A stretch of 64,000 nt of DNA from Bedellia somnulentella (taxonomy: Eukaryota; Arthropoda; Insecta; Lepidoptera; Bedelliidae), in the NCBI GenBank assembly GCA_963576735.1, contig OY755181.1:930001-994000 (forward strand), in the 5' to 3' direction. The position numbers and the translations under genes are program-made. This document shows positions 55,899 to 64,000 of the stretch, piece after piece (position 1 is the first letter of the stretch; each line of letters starts with the position of its first letter). The notes below the pieces were generated by a model that made no database searches, was not told where the DNA came from, and was given only the letters and a program-made list of their open reading frames with translations.

Positions 55899-56002
55899 GT
55901 TTCGTATTTACTTTCGTCTGGTGCTCTGTAGATGTTGTTTAAATTCATCGAATAATTCAAACGATTTAAGGAAGCAGTTGGAATTGAACAAGTCATACTC
56001 AG
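55899..56002 (+). CDS. Receptor exon G: start of the cytoplasmic tail
   Basis: Acceptor TTTTTTATTTCAG. First G completes the Lys after WMNN, then FRIYFRLVLCRCCLNSSNN, the helix-8 and cysteine cluster (likely palmitoylated), then SNDLRKQLELNKSYS. A good donor (CTCAG|GTAATAAG) at 56003 ends it in phase 1. Without splicing the frame would continue 59 codons to a stop at 56181 (GNKFQHHQQHQPIV and on). A splice to 59382 keeps frame. Confidence 0.85.
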
Positions 56003-56181
56003 GTAATAAGTTTCAACATCATCAACAGCATCAGCCAATAGTACGTGGCGCCACTACTCCAGAAACTTTGAGCCGGTTCGGCCGTACTGCATGCAATTTG
56101 CCACTTGAATTATTACAAATCTTTGGGCTATGTTACTCCGGTTCTTTTACGGATCTCCACGTTGCTCATTCGAATCCGTAG
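56003..56181 (+). CDS. Possible read-through C-terminus of the receptor
   Basis: If the donor at 56003 is not used, the frame stays open to the TAG at 56179-56181. It gives a Gln/His-rich segment (FQHHQQHQPIVRG) and TPETLSRFGRT. This could be a real alternative tail made by intron retention, or just intron that happens to be open. Confidence 0.35.
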
Positions 56182-56294
56182 TGAAACTCCTAACATAACC
56201 GTCTCCTTTTTTTTTGAGTGACCCTGAGCCATCGTAAGAGGCCACGTCTTTGTGCCGTATGTTTATAATAGTATTTATTGAGGGTTCTGGCCAT

Positions 56295-57878
56295 GCATTG
56301 GCGTCACAGGGCCAAAATATCATCCATCTATTTTGAGAAGATAATTAAAAAGTGGAGAAATTGCAAGAAGATGAAAAAAATATAGATAAATTGATAATAA
56401 GAAATTGGATGACAGACTAAGTTGCGTGGAGATGACGGATGTAATGAATATTGAAGAAGAATGGGATGTGCTCAAATCTACAATTGTTCAATGTGCGATA
56501 AAACTGAGTGAGTAAAAGGACAAATAGACCACCAACAAGTTGGTGGGATAAAGGTGTGGAAGTTGGAGATAAGAAGAACGCGAGGTAAGATTTACTAGCG
56601 GTCAGAGCTAAGCTAGTTAAGAAATGAATGCGAGAGTAGCTGAAAATGTAGTGCAAAAAAAGTAAAGATGAACATAAGCGAGTTAAGAATGAGGCGAAAT
56701 AGAAAATATAAAAGAAAAAGCGTGATTTGCAAGATCGTTGTGAGAGGAAGCTCTCCGATGATTTATCGAATAACGAAAAATTGTACTGGTAAAATATCTG
56801 GAATGAAAAGGGAGTTTCCCAAAACACGAGAGTTACTGTTGTGAGAGTTGAACTGGGCAGATTGGCGACGGATGGAAATAGCATGAAATGGGTATGGAAG
56901 AACTATTTTGAGGAAGTTTTTGAAAAGAGGATGCATCAATTTCTTTGCCAATTGGCAGTAATGTTGATTGTAATGAAGGAATGGGTGGCTTTAGTGACAG
57001 TGAGATTAGTGTGCAAGAATGAATGAAATGAAAAGTAAGAGACTAGGAAAAGCGACAGAGTATGACATCATAATTATCGAAATGCTGAGGACTGGTAAAG
57101 GGTTGGTGGTTTCTTGGTTGTACTTCCTTTTCCAAAAATGTTGGTTAAGTGGCAGTACTCACAACAAGACCTAGGAGGTTTATGTAAAGGAAAAGGGTCA
57201 CACAAAGAGGCTAAAAACTACCGCGGAATCAGCGTACTTAGCATTGTCAGCAAATTGTAAACAAGGTATTGATTGAAAGAGTGATAAATGAAACTGATGA
57301 AAAAAATTAAGGTGTGCAAGCAGGAATTAGAAAGGTAATGGGATGTATGGATCAAATCTGCTTTTTAAGGACGATCACTAAAAAGTTCTTAGCCATGAAC
57401 CAAAAGGTGTATTGCTCCTTCATAAATTTAGAGAAGGCGTATGATAGGATCGTAAGAAAGTATTTAAGGCAGGTGTTGTCCCACTTTGGCTTGGCGAGTC
57501 GACTTATACGTGCATTGGTATCACTCTATGAAGATGTGTAAAAGTAATCGGGGAATACACAGACATATTGGACTGGCACGGAATCTCTCGGGACGTCTGA
57601 CAGGGTACAGATGTAGCTTCTCCGTTGCTCTTAAATTTGTTTATGGATGACTGCTGCGTGAAAGTGATTATGGACTGAGAATGGGTGGATTCATCATTAA
57701 ATGCCCTTATACGCTGACGATCAAGTGCTACCTGCATCGTCGATGTAAGAGTTGCAAGAGATGATGAATATAGCATGTACGTCTTTGAAAGAAAGGGAAT
57801 GAGGGTGAATGTTGATAAACCAAGACTATGGTTTTTGAGACAGAGAGAAGTGTGACAGAATGCACGATTGAAATTAAA
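56295..57878 (+). mobile_element. Second RTE-type LINE copy, heavily decayed
   Basis: Parallels 2458-4040 of the first copy: TTGGCGTCACAGGGCCAAAA, ACCACCAACAAGTTGGTGGG, AAAAGGGAGTTTCCCAAAAC, RT pieces YCSFINLEKAYDRIVRK (57314-57541) and ATACGCTGACGATCAAGTGC (the YADD region, 57710). Both 5' and 3' ends are missing and there are many small deletions. Older than the copy at 1378. Confidence 0.88.
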
Positions 57879-57924
57879 TAATTTATATTTCCAAACTATC
57901 ATATTTTACCTATTTTAAATGGTA

Positions 57925-58269
57925 TAAACATAAACATACATAAACGTTCACGCCCAATATCCCCGTAGGGATTTGCAGAGGTACTTGTAGTACAAAGTCA
58001 CGTGATGTTCAGAGTACCTAAGTTTTTTATGGACAGTGTACTCACGTGATCACTATCGCCGTTTTGTACGAAAACACTGTCGCATGACTAAGTACAACTC
58101 AGCCATGTGGGTTTCCTCACGATGTTTTCCCTCACCGTTAACAACCATGATAAATTAACCACACACATGTCTTTAGAAAAGAAAAATTGGTGTAGGCCCG
58201 ACCCGGGATTTGAACATTAGTCGTTTGCACGATAACCGGTGTTCTACCCATTGAGATATCACGGTTGCA
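57925..58269 (-). mobile_element. tRNA-headed SINE
   Basis: Reverse copy: tail ATAAACATACATAAACGTTC, body CCTCACGATGTTTTCCCTCA, head ACCCATTGAGATATCACGG. A short central deletion near 58045. Confidence 0.9.
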
Positions 58270-58790
58270 TAAATTAAAAAAAATGGTTTAAATGGTATGC
58301 AAAGATGAAATTGCTACATTTATGACGTTATGCGGGAGGTACAAATTGATTGACTAACTCATTTTATCAAAGGTCGCAAGTAAAATTTACTGCCGAGAGA
58401 ACAAAGTATTTTGTTATCTTGAAATTGATGTCAACTGAACTCAGTAAAGTGCAACTGACAGATTCAACTACATATGTTTTTTACCGCAGCCGTTTTACTG
58501 TTTCTTTAAACACCGTTCGTTTAATACTATAATATTTTGCCAGTCACTATATTTTATTATTATAAAATGTTTTATATTTCTGAGTTGGGCCAACTGAGAT
58601 ACTTTAACTTGACAATTGATATTTAATACCTTTGGTGTAATAAATATTGCTTCTACTAACTGCTACTTACAATTATATATTCATCTATCACTGTGTACTT
58701 ACAGCCAGTATCTCTGGGTTTTAATAATTTAAATTTGTTATTACTTATTTACAAACATAATAAAATATTTTTCAAACTTATTTGTTACAG

Positions 58791-58877
58791 TCAGCAGGCA
58801 TACAAGAGAAGCATCCATTTTCTCGAAATGACATTCAAAAAGACGGCAAAGGTCGTCTTTAAAAGATAATCATCAAA
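58791..58877 (+). CDS. Possible alternative receptor exon H
   Basis: Preceded by the acceptor TTATTTGTTACAG and followed by a strong donor (TCAAA|GTAAGT) at 58878; 87 bases, a multiple of three. Spliced after exon G it would add VSRHTREASIFSK and stop at 58829-58831. Using the AG at 58793-58794 and a weak donor at 58852 instead, 57 bases (58795-58851) stay open (AGIQEKHPFSRN) and connect in phase to 59382. Which is used cannot be told from sequence alone. Confidence 0.45.
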
Positions 58878-59381
58878 GTAAGTAATACAAGATAACCAAT
58901 ATTCCTTTCACATTATACCTATATCTGTTACGTTCGACAGCTTTACAGATCTAAAGCTGAGGCTGAGCTGTATCAGAGTACCGATCCGTATGGTTAAATC
59001 AGCCAGAAAATTAAGTATGTTTGTAATGTAATTGTATGTTTGTATAAATAAACAATAAATAATAATAATTATGATGACCTTTCAATTTAAATTAGGCACT
59101 ACAAAAAATATATAATTGCTATAGTACAAATTTAAAAAATGGGACCGCAAAAATCCCAATGTCATTAATATAACTATTTAAAGAACTCAACTAGATGGCA
59201 GCACTTTTTTTATTAGACATTTTATATCAGTATTGTTTTTATCGGATAGCTTTGCCATATTAAAATATCATGATTTGAAAGGGCAAACTCGTGTAGCCTT
59301 GCACAAGGATATTTATAGAAAAAAAAATATGTTTGTTTAATTTGCATCATTTTTTTTATAATTTTTATCTTTTTTTTACAG

Positions 59382-59491
59382 GAAATTCCAGTGGCATAGA
59401 AATATTGACCAATGGTAATGCTATCAAGGCCCAAAATGGTGTACATAATGATTCTGTTACTATCGTTCGTGTATGTGATGCAAAGTTGTAA
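59382..59491 (+). CDS. Receptor exon I: C-terminal end
   Basis: Acceptor CTTTTTTTTACAG. Joined to exon G it completes a Gly codon, then NSSGIEILTNGNAIKAQNG and VHNDSVTIVRVCDAKL before TAA (59489-59491). The last residues are a short hydrophobic tail. Exact phase agreement over 36 codons and a strong polypyrimidine tract support it. Confidence 0.8.
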
Positions 59492-59815
59492 TATACAGTT
59501 AGCGCAAACTAATAGTTATTTATTATTAATATTAGATTAGTATAAACTATAATTGTATTATAAATAAGTAAAGATGGATTAATGTATTTTTGTACTAGTT
59601 AAGAATCGCTGTAAATAACTCCATGTTGATTAAGATATCTTATGACAACTGACAACGTTACAATAGCCTCAACAAGTTTACACATTTGTTTGTTAGCTGC
59701 TAAAGGAAAGAACAAGTATTTGTAAAATTACATCTTTACATGATAAGCATAATTTTAATTATTAAAAAATTTATACTATTATTTAAACAATAAAATCAAT
59801 ATTTTACATAAAAAG
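59492..59815 (+). other. Receptor 3' UTR, probable
   Basis: AT-rich sequence after the stop. The signal AATAAA at 59789-59794 is the best candidate for polyadenylation. Confidence 0.55.
59789..59794 (+). terminator. Polyadenylation signal candidate for receptor
   Basis: AATAAA about 300 bases after the stop at 59491. An earlier weaker variant cannot be excluded. Confidence 0.5.
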
Positions 59816-60825
59816 CGTTTTACTAATTGATAGACAATCTTTATAGTTCCGATACTCTTAGATTTGACTAGTGAACCCGCAGGTCTGACTTGAAGCTTTA
59901 GTCTAAGCCCATACAAATGAAGATTTACGGCCTTCGCCTAAAGAAATTTTGTCAAACCCATGACAAACTAATTCGATCAGGCAGACATCAAAACTCAATT
60001 TCATGAAATCGGGGTCTGACCGATCATGTATATGAGAAAGTTTTAGTTTGTTTAATTAGGTGTAATAATTTTATTACATTTTAATGTTGGTCTAAAAACT
60101 CTAAATTAAAATGCATGAAGGTTAAAAATAATACAATAAAAACATACTTGAAACAAACGATGATGAGTAGATGGGTTCTTCGACGACAAAGTTTGACCGA
60201 GTCTGCCAGTCACCATTAGGATATACTAGAAAAAGTCTAAAACAGATTATATTACTTTCAACGTTTGACTGAAATGTTAGAAACTTCTAGTTTTGACTAA
60301 AACTACTTTAGTCAAAAGCAGAAATTATAGCCTCGGTAGCCAGAACTATTTGACTGCACGTAGAATAAACCAGGCATTCCGTGAAAGGCCTGCATATCTA
60401 TCCTTGACTATAACTTAATACAATACATATCCAAAATACGATATGACTGGCTAAAGAAGTAAATGAGGAAGGGAAACTTAATTTGGGTAAGTTTTCAAAA
60501 GGTAACGAGATGAAAAGCTCAAGACTGGTTGCTGTAGCTGCAATTATTAACGAATGTAAGGTATAAATTACGAACATAGTGCACCAGATCAAGTTGGCAC
60601 CAATGTAAGTATATTGATGACACGTGTTGGGAGATAGTAGGTTTTTCATAACACTTGCTATGTATAAGGACATAGATAACGTTGTGCTAAAACTAAGGGA
60701 TCCAGTGCTGAAAGATGGCAGGATTAATTTGATTTGATGGACTTATATAACAAATACGCATAACCCATAGTTCAAGCCGTATAATAAACATATAACCCTG
60801 AAAAGGTGACTACTATTATAAATAA
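59816..60825. other. Intergenic sequence, no recognised feature
   Basis: Contains several TTTGACTA/TAGTCAAA-like motifs between 59860 and 60350 but no clear repeat or gene. Confidence 0.4.
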
Positions 60826-61075
60826 TACATACATACATACATATACTCACGGCTATAAATCCCTAAAAGGGGTAGCCAGAGCTGAGATATTATAAATTCC
60901 TCAGCCACTTTTGGAAGTTGAGTGGGGAAAAGATGGTAGAATAAAGGTTGTTGGTGATGGGTCTCCAACCGCATCGCCCAAAAATCCCTTAAAAAGCCCC
61001 AAGTCCGTTAGTCGCCTCTTACGTACACGCACCGGAAGAAATGGGGTAGTGCTATACTAAGCCGACACTACACAG
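60826..61075 (-). mobile_element. Short RTE-derived element, complete
   Basis: CATACATACATACATATACT tail, GGCTATAAATCCCTAAAAGG, CCAACCGCATCGCCC and AAGCCGACACTACACAGC. Confidence 0.92.
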
Positions 61076-61148
61076 CCTAATAATAATAATTAATAAATAA
61101 TACTGCTCACTATTTAACAGTACATGGTTTTCTGTTATCTTATGTTCA

Positions 61149-61272
61149 GATTGATGGATGTAAACGAAGCCAGAGTGGTTTGCCAGGATCGTACAAAGTG
61201 GCGATCGATAGTCTCTGCCTACCCCAATGGGAACTAACGGCGTGAGAATATGTATGTAATATGTATGTATGT
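61149..61272 (+). mobile_element. RTE 3' end fragment
   Basis: TTGATGGATGTAAACGAAGC, GCGATCGATAGTCTCTGCCT, ACGGCGTGAGAATATGTATG. A fourth 3'-terminal piece of the same RTE family. Confidence 0.88.
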
Positions 61273-61625
61273 TCAGTTCTTCCTCTTGCCTGGACAATGC
61301 ATTCGCGTCATACGGAGCAGACATACTAATAAAAAATACTTATTCGTTTGGGTTCAACTCTAAAAGTAAAACCATTCTGCATAAGGTTTTGTGTTCTTTT
61401 CCAATGAGGTGCATACTTTTCACAATGTAAATTATAATAGAGGTAGACTATAATTTACCAACAGCTTAATCACTATAATTTTTATAGTAACATATAAAAA
61501 ACACAATATTTTGAGTGATTTCACATCCTATTTCGATCCTACAATCTCTATGTAAGGATATGCTAAATACAATCTCAAAGTGATATATTTAAACTTGTTT
61601 TTATTGATGTCATATTATTATTAGC

Positions 61626-62086
61626 TGTGTAGTGCCAGCTTAGAATAGCGCTACCCCATTTCTTCCACTAATGGTATTGGGGGGAACATTGAGCGATGCG
61701 GTTAGAGACCCATCACCAACAACCTTTATTTTAGTATTTTCTAAGATTTTCACGATTGCACATTATAATTGAAACAACTATTGATTTTCGGATATTTTAA
61801 TCGCGTGTTATTCCATTATTTTTAAAGCCCGACGTTTCGAAAACTTTTCAGTTATCATGGTCACGGGAAGACTGAGGTGTTATTTGTCATTATACAGTAC
61901 TATAAAATTATTAATACTAACTACCTTCACAAAATTTTAAGTTACATATGCGTTTAATATTTGCTATGTACAAAAAGAGCTAATGTTATCTGGAGTCACT
62001 ATAAAGAACACTAGCAAGACTCCAGATAACATTAGCTTCAGGATTAGTGATTAATAGCCGTGCTTATATGTATGTATGTATGTATT
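61626..62086 (+). mobile_element. Short RTE-derived element split by another repeat
   Basis: Left part 61626-61745 (GTGTAGTGCCAGCTTAGAAT to CAACAACCTTTATTTTAG) and right part about 62041-62086 (GATTAGTGATTAATAGCCGT then GCTTATATGTATGTATGTAT) belong to one element, with a deletion at the insertion. Confidence 0.75.
61768..62040 (+). mobile_element. Dispersed repeat with CCCGACGTTTCG motif, with hairpin
   Basis: Inverted copy of 25350-25597. At its right end GCTAATGTTATCTGGAGTC (61981-61999) and its perfect reverse complement (62019-62037) form a 19-bp hairpin. Confidence 0.8.
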
Positions 62087-62090
62087 TATT
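62085..62090 (-). terminator. Polyadenylation signal candidate
   Basis: AATAAA on the - strand just past the stop at 62121. It lies at the tail of the short RTE-derived element, so the signal may have been supplied or preserved by that insertion. Confidence 0.45.
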
Positions 62091-62120
62091 AATTTCAAGT
62101 TTTTGTTTCGTACCGTTTCA

Positions 62121-62479
62121 TTAAGAATTATCGGTCAATTCATCTTCACTTATATTATTTAAATATTTTTCAACATATTCTTTGTTATGGTCTTCCATAT
62201 ATTTGAATAAAGCACTTTCAGATTCAGTTATTGACCTGAATAAATCAAATTCCTTATCATGATTAAATATAGGATTTGAATTTGATCTCAATTTTCTTCT
62301 GGTATGTGTATTTGGTTTATTTATGCTAGATTTTGCTCCTTTTACTTGTGATTTTATCTTGTCACTTAGATCGGAGTTGAGGCATGATTTATCAAGTTCT
62401 TTTATAAGTTGACGTAAATCTTGTGAAGAAAACCGAACTTGTATATTTTTGAATGCTCGTCGTGATGTTACTAAGGTGG
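62121..62479 (-). CDS. Unrecognised terminal exon, C-terminal 118 codons
   Basis: On the - strand an acceptor (ACGTTGAAATCCATTTTTCAG) at 62480 is followed by an open frame of about 118 codons to TAA at 62121-62123. It is rich in Lys, Ser, Asn and acidic residues: SSQDLRQLIKELDKSCLNSD, HTRRKLRSNSNPIF and ALFKYMEDHNKEYVEKYLNN near the end. No domain is recognised. An AATAAA on the - strand (62085-62090) lies about 31 bases past the stop, which supports a genuine gene end. Upstream exons would lie to the right. The part of the longer open frame above 62480 is retroelement sequence and probably not part of it. Confidence 0.55.
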
Positions 62480-62527
62480 CTGAAAAATGGATTTCAACGT
62501 AATTTATTAATTGTTTTAAAGAGATTT

Positions 62528-62680
62528 CCATATAGAGTCCACTGCTGGATACAGGCCTCCCCAAGATATCTCCACAACGACCTAACCTGCGGTGCCCTCC
62601 TCCATCGGTTTCCCGCAACCTTGACCAAATCATCGGTCCACCTTATGGTGGACCTACCCACACTGCGTCGTCCGGTTTTA
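62528..62680 (-). mobile_element. LINE 3' end scrap
   Basis: On the - strand RRSVGRPTIRWTDDLVKVAG, NRWRRAPQV and GLYPAVD-like sequence, the C-terminus of a LINE very common in moths and butterflies (GTCCACTGCTGGA-AGGCCTCCCC motif). Truncated. Confidence 0.65.
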
Positions 62681-63345
62681 AATACAAAAAAGTAGTTATT
62701 TTTCTTTAGTTGTAGAATACGATTGTATTCATTTCACACCTCTTTTCACTACACAAAAAACTAAAATTAAATCACAAAAATAAATACTACCACATATACC
62801 TATTTGATACCTCACTCGTTTTCAAATAGATAAAGTAATTATAAATTTATTGTTGTATTATACTTTATTTAACGTTTATTACAATTTTACAGAAATTTAT
62901 TAAAGATATACCTGAACAGATTAAAAATATATATAAATATGAATAAAACATTCTCGAGATATTTTGTGAAATCGATTGTTTCGAAACAAGTATGTTATTA
63001 AATTATTTTTATGCCTTTTTGTGCGCAATAGTATGTCGTAACAATGTTGATAAAACACATGGTTTGGTTATAAAAATATTTAGAGCAAAAACTTTTTTTT
63101 TACTAGATGTGTTGCTAATACTATTCTGTAAACATCTCTCGCAAGAATGTTGTATATACAATTTCCGTTAATTTTTTTTCCAGTTTTTTATATAAAAATA
63201 ATAATTGTACACAATATGGTGATGGTTTAATACATGTTAAATCGAAATAATCAAAAAGAAATAAATCATCACTTTCAATGGCAAAGATTCTTGCATGCAG
63301 CGAGTATGCCTTTCATAACATGTAACTAAAAAATAATTTTATTTA
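62681..63345. other. Sequence without recognised feature
   Basis: AT-rich; no repeat or coding signal seen. Confidence 0.4.
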
Positions 63346-63452
63346 CATACATACATATACTTACGGCCACAATCTCATAAAAAGGTTAGCCAGAGCTTCA
63401 GATCTTGAAACTCCTCACTGAGGAGTCCTCAGCCACATTTGGAAGTTGTATT
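63346..63452 (-). mobile_element. Short RTE-derived element, 5' truncated
   Basis: CATACATACATATACTTACG tail and AGCCACATTTGGAAGTTG. Includes a small palindrome (CTCCTCACTGAGGAG at 63411-63425). Confidence 0.85.
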
Positions 63453-63761
63453 TATAATTATTTTTATAAAATTAAATATGGGTGATTTTTGGGGCTACTT
63501 GCTTAGTTTTATAAAAGAAGACTGCTGGTTAGTACTCATTTTTTTTATTCCGGTTTGTTTTGCCGTTATTTGTGTTTATAACAGTAATTTATATTTTTCA
63601 AAACGTTGTTGAAAATTGACCACGTGAGCTATGAGGCACAACTGCGCTGAGTTCGTCAATACCTAAAATTGCTTACTTGGATTATATTATAGTGCAACAT
63701 TAATACATATTTAGTTTTAATTTTAGTTTAGATTTAATAAAAGTTAAGTTATTTCTTAAAA

Positions 63762-63767
63762 TTTATT
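63762..63767 (-). terminator. Polyadenylation signal candidate
   Basis: AATAAA on the - strand, about 35 bases past the stop at 63802-63804. Confidence 0.45.
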
Positions 63768-63801
63768 AATTAAATTTCAAATTTAAGTATTCGACATATT
63801 A

Positions 63802-64000
63802 TTAATTTTTCAAAAGCTCTTGTACACTTTTCACCGCATGTATATCAACAGATGTAGCAAATTTCTCAACCATTCTTCGGAATCCGATGATTCGGGATGC
63901 TATTGGTTGAACACAAGTTCCATCAGCTTTACGGCCAGCTTTCCCACAGTCGACATCAGAACAAGATGATAACAAGCCTTTTAGAATATCAACCATATCG
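63802..64000 (-). CDS. Unrecognised C-terminal coding segment, runs off the window
   Basis: Open on the - strand from the window edge to TAA at 63802-63804, about 65 codons. Reads DILKGLLSSCSDVDCGKAGR, KADGTCVQPIASRIIGFRRM and ATSVDIHAVKSVQELLKN. Three cysteines lie in a Gly/Lys/Asp-rich stretch, followed by a helical-looking end. It has no stop up to the edge and an AATAAA closely after its stop, so it is probably the last exon of a neighbouring gene. I do not recognise the family. Its relation to the exon at 62121-62479 (alternative last exon, or second gene) is open. Confidence 0.55.
   Translation of the reverse strand, partial: DMVDILKGLLSSCSDVDCGKAGRKADGTCVQPIASRIIGFRRMVEKFATSVDIHAVKSVQELLKN

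Larger units (their letters stand above)
5816..59491 (+). other. Tachykinin-family GPCR gene span (TkR86C/natalisin receptor-like), 5' incomplete
   Basis: A rhodopsin-family neuropeptide receptor gene assembled from eight exons: 5816-5958, 6923-7136, 11394-11528, 33521-33598, 36217-36364, 46981-47177, 55899-56002 and 59382-59491. All introns are GT-AG and all phases match, giving 375 codons plus stop without the missing N-terminus. The product would be a plasma-membrane receptor for an amidated FxxxR-type neuropeptide (tachykinin or natalisin), coupling to G proteins. The run FALCWLPYH in TM6 and NPLIYYWMN in TM7, and the FRIYF start of the tail with a cysteine pair, fit insect TkR86C better than TkR99D, which has a Y-C type TM7 end closer to vertebrate NK receptors. 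That subfamily choice is from memory. Introns are 1 to 22 kb and filled with transposable elements. Confidence 0.85.

Noticed and set aside
57925..58300. Target-site duplication TTTAAATGGTAT around the SINE at 57925
   Set aside because: The right copy lies about 20 bases beyond the SINE head, so it does not flank the element directly and may be coincidence.
62480..62633. N-terminal extension of the - strand frame at 62121 to a Met at 62633
   Set aside because: This part encodes the C-terminus of a common LINE in another context, and a good acceptor lies at 62480. The frame is open across it probably by chance.

Overview
The window looks like nuclear DNA of an insect, most probably a moth or butterfly. 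It is AT-rich, intron-rich and crowded with old mobile elements of kinds that are abundant in Lepidoptera: RTE-type LINEs with TATG tails, tRNA-derived SINEs with a recognisable body and 3' motif, Helitron-like repeats carrying (GACA)n, and R4/Dong-like LINEs. Nothing suggests a bacterium or plasmid: there are no operons, ribosome binding sites or CRISPR arrays. The order Lepidoptera is an inference from repeat types; no species can be named.

One host gene dominates. A tachykinin-family G-protein-coupled receptor lies on the + strand, split into at least eight coding exons from 5816 to 59491. Splice signals and codon phases agree at every junction. The exons carry TM1 to TM7 in order (GN in TM1, DRY after TM3, FxxCWxP in TM6, NPxxY in TM7). 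TM6/TM7 and the start of the tail look most like insect TkR86C, the natalisin receptor branch. The first exon(s), with the start codon and extracellular N-terminus, were not found. The C-terminal tail has more than one possible splice form. At the right edge two stop-ended open frames on the - strand (62121-62479 and 63802-64000) look like terminal exons of one or two neighbouring genes that I do not recognise.

Almost everything else is repeat. Position 1-5815 holds a nearly full-length but broken RTE-type LINE. Intron 3 (11529-33520) holds three LINE fragments, many short elements, a Helitron-like element with a GC-rich insert, a 335-bp tandem duplication, an inverted pair of composite repeats and a tandem trimer of a tRNA-like SINE. 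Intron 5 (36365-46980) holds a LINE split by another LINE, an R4/Dong-like LINE and a 190-bp inverted repeat. Intron 6 (47178-55898) holds a three-level nest: a short RTE-derived element inside a pogo-like DNA transposon inside a LINE with a restriction-like endonuclease. The intron after exon 7 holds a second, decayed RTE copy.

The main theme is a set of elements that seem to share one mobilisation machinery. The RTE LINE, about twenty copies of a short (about 250 bp) element, and a tRNA-headed SINE (about 360 bp) all end in the same kind of 3' terminus: a C-run/G-run mini-hairpin, then a GGCGTGA-like motif, then TATG-type repeats. The short element also copies the first 75-85 bp of the RTE LINE. 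A second theme is a series of perfect palindromes (21 to 44 bp arms) inside or at the edges of these repeats.
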